A stretch of 64,000 nt of DNA from Janthinobacterium sp. CG3 (lineage in GTDB: Bacteria; Pseudomonadota; Gammaproteobacteria; Burkholderiales; Burkholderiaceae_D): assembly GCF_000344615.1 (NCBI RefSeq), contig NZ_KB467824.1, positions 1,701,741 through 1,765,740 of the forward strand. Reading direction: 5' to 3'. A model generated the notes under the pieces. That model made no database searches. It was not told where the DNA came from and was given only the letters and a program-made list of their open reading frames with translations. Below, one piece after another: positions 1 through 8,903 of this stretch (position 1 is the first letter of the stretch; each line of letters begins with the position of its first letter). The translations under genes and the position numbers were made by a program.

Positions 1-309
1 GGGAGGGCGCCATGCGGCACCGCCCTCCGAGTGATGAGCTTGCAATGCCAATATACGACAAGTCGACAAGTTTGTGGCCGCCAAATTCGCAAAAAACCAA
101 CGGCTGCGCGCCGCCGCAAGGCTATTCGGGTTGATATGAATAAGACATACTTGTTTATGCAAATCGAACTGTTCGCTTGCGGCAATTTGTAGATTAGAAT
201 GCCTCCCTATTGGAATTCCCCGGACATTACGGCGCCCTACCCGGGCGCCAGCGGAACCGGGTGGCTCCATATTTTTTATCCATTATAAAAATTTTTCAGG
301 AGAAACCGC
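1..309. other. Intergenic leader before the POT transporter
   Basis: No gene is seen. The first 28 bases contain an inverted repeat (GGAGGGCG near 3 pairing with CGCCCTCC near 22) that could be the end of a terminator of a gene outside the window. The last 60 bases are much more AT-rich than the surroundings and include TTATAAA at 284-289, a plausible -10. AGGAG at about 298-302 is a clear ribosome binding site for the ATG at 310. Confidence 0.5.
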
Positions 310-1815
310 ATGAGCGGTGCTACTACGTTGAACAAGGAAGCCACCCTTCCCGAGTTTAAGCAGATCATGGGCCACCCGAGCCCACTGTGGATGTTATTTA
401 TGACCGAATTCTGGGAACGCTTCGCGTTCTACGGCATTCGCTGGGCCCTGGTGCTCTACATCGTCGCCCAATTCCACGGCGGCGACGCCTCCGGCCAGGC
501 CGTTGCCAACCTGACCTACGGTTCCTACCTCGCGCTGGTGTACGCCGGCGCCCTGTTCGGCGGCTACGTCGCCGACCGCGTCATCGGCTACCAGCGTTCG
601 ATCCTGATCGGCGCCTGCTTCATGGCCGCCGGCCTGTTCATGATTTCGATCCCCAACCCGGACGTCTTCAAACTGGGCTTGGCCACCATCATCGTCGGCA
701 ACGGCATGTTCAAGCCGAACATTTCGACCATGGTCGGCAAGCTCTACAGCGTCGCCGACACCCGCCGCGACAGCGGCTTCACGATCTTTTACATGGGTAT
801 CAACATGGGCGCCTTCTTCGCCCCCATCTTCACCCAGGTACTGGCGCAAAAAGTCTTCGGCACCGACGCCATGCCCGCCTACAAAATCGTCTTCATCGCG
901 GCCGGCATCGGCATGCTGGTCAGCCTGGTCTGGTTCGCCATCGGCCGCAAGTCGCTGAAAGGCATCGGCGCGCCGGAGCCGGAGGCGCAAAGCCGCCTGC
1001 GCATGGTCTACGTGACCATCGGCGCGCTGGTGGTGATTCCGCTGGTATACTTCCTGCTGGCCGTCGGCGCCACCAACCTGCAATACGTGTTGTCGGTGCT
1101 GTTCGTCGGCCTGAGCATCATGTTGATGATCGAAGGCATCAAAAACGGCAAGGTCGCGCGCGACAAGGTCATCGCCATGTTGCTCATCTTCGCCTTCAAC
1201 ATTTTGTTCTGGATGTTCTTCGAACAGGCCGGCAGCTCGTTTACCTTCCTCGCTGAAAACATCGTCGACCGCCAACTGGGCGGCTTCGTCTTCCCGACCG
1301 CCTGGTTCCAGAGCGTCAATTCGATCGCCATCATCGCCTTCGCGCCGATCGTCGCCTTCGCCTGGATCTTGCTGGGCCGGCGCGACGCCAATCCGTCGAT
1401 CCCGCGCAAATTCGGCCTGGGCCTGATCGGCAACGCCATCGCCTTCGGCCTGCTGATCTACGCACTGTCGAGCCTAGTCGACGGCAACGGCAAAATCCCG
1501 TTCTGGACCCTGTTCATGGTCTACGTGATCCAATCGGTGGGCGAACTGTGCCTGTCGCCGATCGGCCTGTCGATGGTCACCAAGCTGGCGCCGGTGCGCC
1601 TGGTCGGCCTGGGCATGGGCGGCTGGTTCCTCTCCACCGGTATCGGCAACAACCTGTCGGGCATCTTCGCCAGCCACGTCAGCGGCGAAAGCGGCCTGTC
1701 GGTGGCGTCGGCGCTGGACGGCTACTCCTTCGGCTTCTGGTCGCTGCTGGGCGCCGGCGTGGTGCTGTTCCTGATCGCACCGCTGATCAACAAGCTGATG
1801 CACGGCGTCAAATAA
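310..1815 (+). CDS. POT/PTR family proton-coupled di-/tripeptide transporter
   Basis: A 501-residue inner-membrane protein of the major facilitator fold, usual length for bacterial proton-dependent oligopeptide transporters. The family signature ExxERFxxY is present at about residues 33-41 (E33, E36, R37, F38, Y41) on the first helix, and the second signature (GALFGGYVADRVIGY) follows at about residues 78-92. These glutamates and arginine couple proton movement to uptake of di- and tripeptides in characterised members. About 12-14 hydrophobic segments fill the length. The start is fixed by AGGAG eight bases upstream. It is monocistronic with its own terminator and converges on an OPT-family peptide transporter, so the locus holds two unrelated peptide importers. 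Confidence 0.93.
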   Translation: MSGATTLNKEATLPEFKQIMGHPSPLWMLFMTEFWERFAFYGIRWALVLYIVAQFHGGDASGQAVANLTYGSYLALVYAGALFGGYVADRVIGYQRSILIGACFMAAGLFMISIPNPDVFKLGLATIIVGNGMFKPNISTMVGKLYSVADTRRDSGFTIFYMGINMGAFFAPIFTQVLAQKVFGTDAMPAYKIVFIAAGIGMLVSLVWFAIGRKSLKGIGAPEPEAQSRLRMVYVTIGALVVIPLVYFLLAVGATNLQYVLSVLFVGLSIMLMIEGIKNGKVARDKVIAMLLIFAFNILFWMFFEQAGSSFTFLAENIVDRQLGGFVFPTAWFQSVNSIAIIAFAPIVAFAWILLGRRDANPSIPRKFGLGLIGNAIAFGLLIYALSSLVDGNGKIPFWTLFMVYVIQSVGELCLSPIGLSMVTKLAPVRLVGLGMGGWFLSTGIGNNLSGIFASHVSGESGLSVASALDGYSFGFWSLLGAGVVLFLIAPLINKLMHGVK

Positions 1816-1843
1816 ACGCCGCGCTGTAAAGCGTCAATGAACA

Positions 1844-1869
1844 CGGCGGCCCGCGGGCCGCCGTTTTTT
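1844..1869 (+). terminator. Rho-independent terminator of the POT gene
   Basis: A perfect hairpin (CGGCGGCCCG / CGGGCCGCCG, 1844-1863) is followed directly by six T residues, 28 bases after the stop codon. Confidence 0.9.
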
Positions 1870-1894
1870 ATGGGTGAAGCGTTAGCGTGTCGTA

Positions 1895-1924
1895 GGTCGG
1901 ATTAGCGGGACGCGTAATCCGACC
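1895..1924. repeat. Dispersed palindrome, family A copy 1
   Basis: GGTCGGATTAGCG and CGTAATCCGACC form inverted arms around a five-base loop. Related elements occur at 6913-6943, 22483-22516, 29205-29235 and 39285-39312, always between genes. They look like REP-type elements. Confidence 0.65.
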
Positions 1925-2105
1925 ATGTTGGCCGAAGCGAGCCGCGCCGCTCCAGGCCAAGCTTGTCGGCTTGCGCCGTTCCGGCCAACCCGACCGACGC
2001 AACCGGCCGACGTAACGCCATTGGCGTCGGCGCTGCGAACGCCTGCCAAAAAAATGCCGCTCGGCCTGGGCGGAGCGGCATTTGTGGCGGACTGAAGCGG
2101 CTAGC

Positions 2106-4361
2106 TTACGCGGCTTTCTTCTCGCGCGCGACGATGTACAGCAGTACGATCAGGGCGGCGTACGGCAGCAGCGACAGCGCGTCGGCGTTGATGCCTTCGT
2201 AGAACGGGTTGCTGTGCTCGGCCCAGTTCGTCACGGCCTTGTCGAAGTTGGTCAGCAGGCCGGCCGTAATCGCGATGATGATGCCGGCCAGCGCGCCGCC
2301 GGCGATGTAACCGGACGCCAGCAACACGCCCGAGCTGCGGTCGCCCGCAGATTGCTTCTCTTCCGCCGTTAGGCCGACGTTGTGCGCCAGCTTGTTGTTG
2401 CGGCGGTCCACCAGCCAGCGGATGCCGCCGCCGATGAAGATCGGCAGGGTCGACGACAGCGGCAGGTAGACGCCGACCGAGAACGCCAGCGAGGCCACGC
2501 CGGCCATTTCCAGCACCACCGCGATCATCACGCCGAACAGCACCAGGGTCCACGGCAGTTTCTGGTCGAGGATGCCCTTGATGATGTAGGACATCAGCAC
2601 CGCCTTCGGCGCGTCGTATTTCTTCACTTCCGATCCGTCCGGACGGGTCTTGTAGACGCCGTTGATGCCCGGATCGACCAGGTAGGCCAGCCTGCCGTCG
2701 TCGTGCACCAGGTATTTGCCGGCCGGGCCGCCGACGGTGTCGGGCTTTTGCCAGACTTTATAGGTCTTGGCGTCGTCGGCTGCCTGCGGGCCCTGCAGCG
2801 CCGCGGTGACAGTCAGTTTCGAGGCGTCGGTGGTGACGCCGGGCGCCACCTGCGCCGCCGGCACGTAGACGGTGCTGGCGTCGTTCAGTTTCAGCAGGAT
2901 AGGCCCGAGGATCAGCGCCGACGACAGCGCGCCGGCGAGGATCGCGTACTGCTGCAGGCGCGGCGTGGCGCCGACCAGGAAGCCGGTCTTCAAGTCTTGC
3001 GAGGTGGTGCCGGCGTTGCTGGCGGCGATGCAGACGATGGCGCCGACCGACAGCGCGGTGACGTAGTACTGGCCGCCGGTCCAACCCATGATCAGGAAAA
3101 TCAGGCAGGTGAACAGCAGCGTCGCCACGGCCATGCCGGAGATCGGGTTCGACGAGGAGCCGATTTCGCCGGTCAGGCGCGAGGACACGGTGGCGAACAG
3201 GAAGCCGAACACCAGGATCAGCAGCGCGCCCAGCAGGTTCATATGCAGCGGCGTGGCGACGGTGATCACGGCCAGGATGCCCAGGCAGCCGATGATGACC
3301 CATTTCAGCGGGATGTCCTGCTCGGTGCGCAGCGTCGAGGCCGGCTTGCTGCCCTTGCCCATGCTGGCCAGGCCGGCGGACAGGCTGCTCCAAATCATCG
3401 GCAGCGAACGCACCAGGCTGATCAGGCCGCCGGTGGCGACCGCGCCGGCGCCGATGTACAGCACGTAGGCGCTGCGCACCTCGTTCGGCCCCATTGCGCT
3501 GATCAGTTTGGTGCCCGGCGACAGGATTACGCCCATCTGGTCGCCGAAGAACTTGATCATCGGGATCAACAGCAGATAGGACAGCACGCCGCCGGCGGCC
3601 ATCGTCGCGGCGATGCGCGGGCCGATGATGTAGCCGACGCCGAGCAGCTCGGGCGAGATTTCGGCGCCGATCGAGCCGGCCTTCAGCGGCGCGTCGAAGA
3701 CCACGCCGGTGGTGTCCTTCCAGCCTTTGAAGGAGACGTTGAACACTTTATACAACAGGCCGACGCCGAAGCCGCCGAAGATGATCTTGGCGCGCCGTTT
3801 CGCGTCCAGCGCGGCCAGCGAGTCCTTCTGGATGCTTTCGCCGGCGGCGATGCGCGAGCTGTCGGTGGCGGCCGCCTTCAGCACCTCGGCGCAGGCCGTG
3901 CCTTCGGGGAATTTTAATTCCTTGTGCTGGTCGACGATCAAGGTGCGGCGCATCGGGATCATCATCAGGATGCCGAGCAGGCCGCCGAGCACGCCGACCA
4001 GCATCACGCGCGAGATTTCCAGGTCGAAGCCGAGGATCAGGATGGCCGGCATGGTCACGCCCAGGCCGAAGGCGATCGATTCGCCGGCCGAGCCGGCGGT
4101 TTGGGTGATGCTGTTCTCGAGAATCGAGGAATCCTTGCCGCCGACCTTCTTGGCCAGGCCGAACAGGGTGATGGCGATGACGGCCACGGGGATCGACGCG
4201 CTCACCGTCAAACCGACCTTGAGCACCAGGTACAGCGACGAGGCGCCGAACACCATCCCCAGAATCACCCCCATGACCAGGGCGCGCAATGTCATCTCCG
4301 GTAGTTGCGCCTCGGCCGGGATATACGGCCGCACGGCCGGCTGTGTTACGTCTTTTGGCAT
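2106..4361 (-). CDS. OPT family oligopeptide transporter
   Basis: A 751-residue polytopic inner-membrane protein of the oligopeptide transporter superfamily, in the bacterial subgroup often annotated as putative OPT transporters. Hydrophobic segments cover most of the length, with a soluble insertion of about 100 residues in the last third (the stretch rich in charged residues around VWQKPDTVGGPAGKYLV). Substrates of bacterial members are poorly known; peptides or metal chelates are possible. The start MPKDVTQ at 4361 is chosen because AAGGA lies nine bases upstream and the protein begins just before the first conserved helix. The same frame stays open far upstream, antisense to mrcA, but that stretch is arginine- and histidine-rich shadow sequence. 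Confidence 0.9.
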   Translation of the reverse strand: MPKDVTQPAVRPYIPAEAQLPEMTLRALVMGVILGMVFGASSLYLVLKVGLTVSASIPVAVIAITLFGLAKKVGGKDSSILENSITQTAGSAGESIAFGLGVTMPAILILGFDLEISRVMLVGVLGGLLGILMMIPMRRTLIVDQHKELKFPEGTACAEVLKAAATDSSRIAAGESIQKDSLAALDAKRRAKIIFGGFGVGLLYKVFNVSFKGWKDTTGVVFDAPLKAGSIGAEISPELLGVGYIIGPRIAATMAAGGVLSYLLLIPMIKFFGDQMGVILSPGTKLISAMGPNEVRSAYVLYIGAGAVATGGLISLVRSLPMIWSSLSAGLASMGKGSKPASTLRTEQDIPLKWVIIGCLGILAVITVATPLHMNLLGALLILVFGFLFATVSSRLTGEIGSSSNPISGMAVATLLFTCLIFLIMGWTGGQYYVTALSVGAIVCIAASNAGTTSQDLKTGFLVGATPRLQQYAILAGALSSALILGPILLKLNDASTVYVPAAQVAPGVTTDASKLTVTAALQGPQAADDAKTYKVWQKPDTVGGPAGKYLVHDDGRLAYLVDPGINGVYKTRPDGSEVKKYDAPKAVLMSYIIKGILDQKLPWTLVLFGVMIAVVLEMAGVASLAFSVGVYLPLSSTLPIFIGGGIRWLVDRRNNKLAHNVGLTAEEKQSAGDRSSGVLLASGYIAGGALAGIIIAITAGLLTNFDKAVTNWAEHSNPFYEGINADALSLLPYAALIVLLYIVAREKKAA

Positions 4362-4516
4362 TGAATCAATCCTTGTTATATATTTTTTAGGTCGAAACCG
4401 GCAGCGCCCGCGGCACGGACGGTTTCGTGCAACCGTGACTATCGCACAAGCTTGAATTGATTGAAAGCGTTTTTGCGGCCCTCCCGGCGCCGTGCGGAAC
4501 GGCCGATTCGATGGTC

Positions 4517-4522
4517 TATAAT
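4517..4522 (+). promoter_or_regulatory. Candidate -10 element for mrcA
   Basis: A perfect TATAAT lies 40 bases before the proposed TTG start of mrcA. No good -35 is visible. Its position argues against the in-frame ATG at 4461, which would lie upstream of transcription start. Confidence 0.55.
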
Positions 4523-4562
4523 TGGTCCACCGTGCGACGCACGCTTCTGTGAGAATTCCACT

Positions 4563-6884
4563 TTGACCGCTTCCCGTAACGCCCTCCCCACCTGGCTGAC
4601 CCGCCGCCTCGCGCTGCGCGTGCTGATCGGCGCCGGCGCCGCCGCGCTGCTGGGCGCCGCCCTGCTGGCCGCCTACCTGTTCCTGTTCATCGCGCCCAAG
4701 CTGCCGGCGCTCGACGTCATCACCGACTACCGCCCCAAGATCCCGCTGCGCGTCTACACCGCCGACCAGGTGTTGATCGGCGAATTCGGCGAGGAGCACC
4801 GCGATTTCGTCGCCATCAAGGACGTGCCGGAGATGATGAAGAAGGCCTTGCTGGCGATCGAGGACACCGAGTTCTACGAGCACGGCGGCATCAACTACGT
4901 GCGCGCGCTGGGCGCCGCCAAGGCCAACCTGGGCGGCGGTACGCGCCAGGGCGGCTCGACCATCACGATGCAGGTGGCGCGCAACTTCTTCCTGACGCGC
5001 GACAAGGTATATTCGCGCAAGGTCAACGAAGTCATGCTCGCCTATAAAATCGAGGCGGCGCTGAGCAAGGACCAGATCCTGGAGCTGTATATGAACCAGA
5101 TCTACCTGGGCCAGCGCTCCTACGGCTTCGGCAGCGCCGCCCAGACCTATTTCGGCAAGCCGCTGCAACAGCTGTCGTTGGCCGAAATGGCGATGCTGGC
5201 GGGCCTGCCGCAAAACCCGGCGCGCCACAACCCGGCCGTCAATCCGAAACGCGCGGCCCAGCGCCAACGCCTGGTGCTCAAGCGCCTGCGCGAGCTTGAA
5301 TACATCAGCGCGGCGCAGTACGAGCAGGCGCTCAAGGAGCCGCTGCGGGTGCAACCGCGCGGCCAGCAGTTCGACACCCACGCCGAATACGTCGCCGAAC
5401 TGGCGCGCCAGGCGGTCTTCGCCGAGTTCAAGGAGGAGGCCTACACCAAGGGTTTGAAGGTCTACACGACCATCCTCAAGGCCGACCAGGACGCCGCCTA
5501 CGAGGCGGTGCGGCGCAACGTGCTGGCCTACGACCAGCGCCACGGCTACCGCGGCCCGGAAGGCTTCATCGACCTGCCGGCCACGCCGGAGGAGCGCGAA
5601 GAGGCCATCGACGAGGCGCTGCAGAAGCGTCCTCTGAGCGACCGCCTGATCGCCGCCGTCGTCACCTCGGTGTCGCCGAAGAAGGTGACGGTCGACGCCG
5701 GCGCCGACGAGGAAATCGAGATCCGCGGCGAGGGCCTGCGCTTCGCCGCGGCGGCGTTGGGCGCCAACGCCAAGGCGGGCGTCAGGCTGGTGCCCGGCGC
5801 GCTGGTGCGCATCAGCCAGGACGGCAAGAAGGCCTGGAGCATCGTGCAAGTGCCGCAGGTGGCGGCGGCGTTCGTGGCGATCGACGCCAACACCGGCGCC
5901 TACCACGCCATGGTCGGCGGCTTCGACTACCGGCTGCAGCAGTTCAACCACGTCACGCAGGCCTGGCGCCAGCCCGGCTCGGCCTTCAAGCCCTTCGTCT
6001 ACTCGGCGGCGCTGGAGAAGGGTTTTTCCCCGGCCACCCTGATTAGCGACGCGCCGCTGGAAATGAGCGGCGCCGAGGCCGGCGGCCAGAACTGGCAGCC
6101 GCAAAACGACGACGGCAAGTTCGAAGGTCCGATCAGCATGCGCTTCGCGCTGGCGCAGTCGAAGAACGTCGCCTCGGTGCGCATCCTGCGCGCCGTCACG
6201 GTGCCGTTCGCCCACACCTTCCTGGAGAAGTTCGGCTTCGACCCGGCCAAGCAGCCGAACAACCTGACGATGGCGCTGGGCACCGGCGCGGTGACGCCGG
6301 GCCAGCTGGCGGGCGCCTACGCGCTGTTCGCCAACGGCGGCTTCCAGGTGCAGCCCTACCTGATCGGCAAAGTCACCGACGCCCAGGGCGCCGTCGTCTC
6401 GGCAACCCAGGCGCCCGAGGCGGGGCTGGAAACGGCGCGCGGGCTGGACGCCCGCAACGCCTACATGGTCGACAACATGCTGCGCGACGTGGTGCGCTCG
6501 GGCACCGGCGCGGCGGCGACCCAGCGCCTGGGCCGCGGCGACATCGCCGGCAAGACCGGCACCACCAGCGACGCCTTCGACGGCTGGTTCGCCGGCTACG
6601 GCGGCGGCATCGTCGGCGTGGCGTGGATGGGCTTTGACGAACCGAAGTCGCTGGGCGGGCGCGAGTTCGGCGCCACCGCCGCCCTGCCGATCTGGATCGA
6701 CTACATGAAGGTGGCGCTGGCCAGGCGGCCGCAGGCGGAACGGGCGGTGCCGGCCGGTTTGAGCCGGGTCGACGGCGACTGGGTGTACGACGAGTTCATC
6801 AACAACGGCGAGGTGCGCGCGCTCGACGTCGCGCCGGACGACATGCCGGCGCCGCCGGCGGCGTTTCCGCTGGAAACCAACTGA
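4563..6884 (+). CDS. mrcA: Penicillin-binding protein 1A (bifunctional class A PBP)
   Basis: Builds peptidoglycan: the N-terminal GT51 domain polymerises lipid II and the C-terminal transpeptidase crosslinks it in the periplasm. Seen: a single membrane anchor at about residues 15-40; GT51 motifs EDTEFYEHGG (about 100) and GGSTITMQ (about 130); a transpeptidase with SAFK active-site serine near 473, SKN near 532 and KTGTT near 664. At 773 residues from TTG it is near the usual 770-850. The in-frame ATG at 4461 would add 34 residues of non-conserved sequence and lies upstream of the TATAAT at 4517, so TTG 4563 is preferred. It is divergent from the OPT gene. Mature function is confident; the start is less so. 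Confidence 0.92.
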   Translation: MTASRNALPTWLTRRLALRVLIGAGAAALLGAALLAAYLFLFIAPKLPALDVITDYRPKIPLRVYTADQVLIGEFGEEHRDFVAIKDVPEMMKKALLAIEDTEFYEHGGINYVRALGAAKANLGGGTRQGGSTITMQVARNFFLTRDKVYSRKVNEVMLAYKIEAALSKDQILELYMNQIYLGQRSYGFGSAAQTYFGKPLQQLSLAEMAMLAGLPQNPARHNPAVNPKRAAQRQRLVLKRLRELEYISAAQYEQALKEPLRVQPRGQQFDTHAEYVAELARQAVFAEFKEEAYTKGLKVYTTILKADQDAAYEAVRRNVLAYDQRHGYRGPEGFIDLPATPEEREEAIDEALQKRPLSDRLIAAVVTSVSPKKVTVDAGADEEIEIRGEGLRFAAAALGANAKAGVRLVPGALVRISQDGKKAWSIVQVPQVAAAFVAIDANTGAYHAMVGGFDYRLQQFNHVTQAWRQPGSAFKPFVYSAALEKGFSPATLISDAPLEMSGAEAGGQNWQPQNDDGKFEGPISMRFALAQSKNVASVRILRAVTVPFAHTFLEKFGFDPAKQPNNLTMALGTGAVTPGQLAGAYALFANGGFQVQPYLIGKVTDAQGAVVSATQAPEAGLETARGLDARNAYMVDNMLRDVVRSGTGAAATQRLGRGDIAGKTGTTSDAFDGWFAGYGGGIVGVAWMGFDEPKSLGGREFGATAALPIWIDYMKVALARRPQAERAVPAGLSRVDGDWVYDEFINNGEVRALDVAPDDMPAPPAAFPLETN

Positions 6885-6912
6885 CGCCGAGCAAACGACG
6901 CGCCATATGTAA

Positions 6913-6943
6913 GCCGGCTTAGCCCGCAAGGGCGTAAGCCGAC
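6913..6943. repeat. Dispersed palindrome, family A copy 2
   Basis: GCCGGCTTAGCC and GGCGTAAGCCGAC form imperfect inverted arms, matching the family seen at 1895-1924. It lies between the convergent mrcA and TetR genes. Confidence 0.55.
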
Positions 6944-6989
6944 AACGTTGGCCCCGCGCCCGCCCGTAAGCGTGCGCGGCGCCGCCATA

Positions 6990-7694
6990 TCAGGCCGAAG
7001 CCGCCCCGCCCCGCCCCAAATAACTGCGCACCACCAACACCACGCTGTCGGCGAAGTCGTCGACATGCACCTTCCCCGCGCGGTATTTCCAGCGCTTCAC
7101 ATACCAATCCTGGAACAGCGACAGGCAATGCGCCGCCAGCAAGGTCGAATTGCCGGCCGGACGCGGCTCGATCTCGTCGATGATGCCGGCGATCAGGTTC
7201 TGCACGTACATTTCGGAATTTTTCGCCATGCTGCGTTGCTCGACCTGCAACACGCGCGAATCCATATACACGAAGTAAAACCACGGCTGCAAGATCTCCG
7301 ACAGGTAGATCGAGGCGCGCACCAGCGCCTCAAGCCGGTCCAGCGGCACCTCCACGTTGCCGAACACCGGCGGCATTTCCCGCGTCGCGTGGCAGACCAC
7401 GTCCTCGATCATCTCGGCCAGCTGGTCCTTGCCGCTGATGTAGCCGTACAAGCCGCCCATCGACAGGCCGGTTTCGCGGCACAGGTCGCGCAAGCTCATG
7501 GCGCGGAAACCGACGTCGTTGGCCAGGCGGAAGGTGGCGCCGAAGATGCGCTCCAGGTTCTCCAGCGCCGGCTTGCGCCGCTTGACGCCGATGCGCTCGG
7601 CGTGCCGGTCCAGGATATAGCTCCAAATATTGTCGCCGTTGAGCGGCGTCATGGTCTGGAATTGCGCGAAGTTGAAATGGGTCGACAAGTGCAT
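6990..7694 (-). CDS. TetR/AcrR family transcriptional regulator
   Basis: A 234-residue regulator. The helix-turn-helix lies at about residues 50-100 (FRAMSLRDLCRETGLSMGGLYGYISGKDQLAEMI), which carries the typical TetR GLYxYxxxKdxL recognition region. An unusually long N-terminal extension of about 45 residues precedes it. The C-terminal ligand-binding half is helical and aromatic-rich (LQPWFYFVYMD), as in regulators sensing acyl-CoA or hydrophobic ligands. It is divergent from the lipase-foldase pair across 280 bases, so it could control lipase expression or a lipid-related response; this is inference. The ATG at 7694 and an overlapping TTG at 7700 are both possible starts. Confidence 0.8.
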   Translation of the reverse strand: MHLSTHFNFAQFQTMTPLNGDNIWSYILDRHAERIGVKRRKPALENLERIFGATFRLANDVGFRAMSLRDLCRETGLSMGGLYGYISGKDQLAEMIEDVVCHATREMPPVFGNVEVPLDRLEALVRASIYLSEILQPWFYFVYMDSRVLQVEQRSMAKNSEMYVQNLIAGIIDEIEPRPAGNSTLLAAHCLSLFQDWYVKRWKYRAGKVHVDDFADSVVLVVRSYLGRGGAASA

Positions 7695-7740
7695 TCCCAA
7701 AAACGTGGTGAAACGACGAAGGATCTTGTTATACGGAATG

Positions 7741-7746
7741 ATTATA
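7741..7746 (-). promoter_or_regulatory. Candidate -10 of the TetR gene
   Basis: TATAAT on the minus strand, 47 bases upstream of the TetR start. The -35 is poor. A near-palindrome AACTGATCAGGTT at 7759-7771 just upstream is a candidate autoregulatory operator. Confidence 0.4.
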
Positions 7747-7904
7747 GCTCAGGAAAACAACTGATCAGGTTATCAAGAAAATAAGGTGGTTTTATATTGC
7801 GGTGCGTCATGCTATTTCTGTCAAGTGGTGCTACATTAAATAAACCGAGCGCTCGCTCTATTTATTTCCGCCATCAGAGCGGGAAGGATAAGGCGGCGCC
7901 GGCA

Positions 7905-7942
7905 CCCGGGCTTGGCGCGGCCGCGGCCGCGCCAAGCCCGGG
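7905..7942 (+). promoter_or_regulatory. Perfect 38-bp palindrome in the lipase leader
   Basis: Two 19-base arms (CCCGGGCTTGGCGCGGCCG and its exact reverse complement) abut with no spacer, followed by TTTT at 7943-7946 and then the lipase ribosome binding site. In RNA this would be a very stable hairpin resembling an intrinsic terminator 36 bases before the start codon. It could be an attenuator, a processing or stability element, or a protein-binding palindrome. Confidence 0.7.
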
Positions 7943-7978
7943 TTTTCAGCAGCATTCATGCACCTTTATGGAGACAAC

Positions 7979-8893
7979 ATGAAACAACGTTTTTGGAAAT
8001 GCCTGTCGGTCGCCCTGCTCGCCTCGGCCGTCCTGCCCTCGCCGTCGTGGGCGCTCGGCTACACCCAGACCAAGCACCCGATCGTCCTGGTGCACGGCCT
8101 GTTCGGCTTTGACAACCTGGGTCCGGTCGAATACTTCTACGGCATTCCGGCGGCGCTGCGCAGCGGCGGCGCCAGCGTCCACATCACCACGGTGTCGGCC
8201 GCCAACAGCACCGAAGTGCGCGGCGAGCAGTTGCTGAGCCAGGTCAAGCAGATCCTCGCGGCCACCGGCGCCACCAAGGTCAACCTGATCGGCCACAGCC
8301 ACGGCGGCCCGACGGCGCGCTACGTCGCCTCGGTGCGGCCCGACCTGGTGGCCTCGGTCAGCAGCGTGGGCGGCGTCAACAAGGGCTCGGCCGTGGCCGA
8401 CGTGCTGGTCGGTGCGCTGCCCAACGTCTCGGCCGCCATCGGCAACGCCGTCGCCGGCCTGATCACCTTCCTGTCGGGCGGCTCCGGCCTGCCGCAAAAC
8501 GCCCAGGCCTCGTTCACCTCGCTGAGCACGGCCGGCACAGCCGCCTTCAACAGCCGCCATCCGGCCGGCGTGCCGACCAGCACCTGCGGCGAAGGCGCCT
8601 ACCAAGTCCGCGGCGTGCAGTACTTTTCATGGAGCGGCACCCAGCCCTACACCAACGTCTTCGACCCGGCCGACCCGGTGCTGGCGCTAACCTCGCTGGC
8701 CTTCTTCGGCGCCAAGAACGACGGCCTCGTCAGCGCCTGCTCGAGCCATCTGGGCAAAGTGATCCGCGACGACTACGGCATGAGCCATGTCGACGAGATC
8801 AACCAGATGATCGGCATCGTCAACCTGTTCGAGACCAGCCCGGTGACGGTGTTCCGCCAACAGGCGAACCGCCTGCAAGGCCTCGGACTGTAA
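7979..8893 (+). CDS. lipA: Secreted triacylglycerol lipase, bacterial family I
   Basis: A 304-residue extracellular lipase hydrolysing long-chain triglycerides. A signal peptide of about 25 residues ends in PSWA. The oxyanion motif HGLFGFD lies at about residue 38, and the nucleophile motif GHSHGG puts the catalytic serine near 106. Asp of AKNDGLVS and His of MSHVDEIN complete the triad. Two cysteines near 202 and 254 are spaced as in the disulfide of Pseudomonas and Burkholderia family I.1/I.2 lipases. The adjoining foldase gene confirms the class: these enzymes are exported by Sec, folded in the periplasm by the foldase, then secreted by type II secretion. The start at 7979 has GGAG nine bases upstream and places the signal peptide at the N terminus. 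Confidence 0.93.
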   Translation: MKQRFWKCLSVALLASAVLPSPSWALGYTQTKHPIVLVHGLFGFDNLGPVEYFYGIPAALRSGGASVHITTVSAANSTEVRGEQLLSQVKQILAATGATKVNLIGHSHGGPTARYVASVRPDLVASVSSVGGVNKGSAVADVLVGALPNVSAAIGNAVAGLITFLSGGSGLPQNAQASFTSLSTAGTAAFNSRHPAGVPTSTCGEGAYQVRGVQYFSWSGTQPYTNVFDPADPVLALTSLAFFGAKNDGLVSACSSHLGKVIRDDYGMSHVDEINQMIGIVNLFETSPVTVFRQQANRLQGLGL

Positions 8894-8903
8894 GGGCGCG
8901 ACG

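Noticed and set aside
4362..6929. Long open minus-strand frame antisense to mrcA, in phase with the OPT gene, as if one 1607-residue protein
   Set aside because: The added part is Arg/His/Val-rich, shows no family pattern, and mirrors mrcA codons in antisense. The real OPT start at 4361 has a ribosome binding site.
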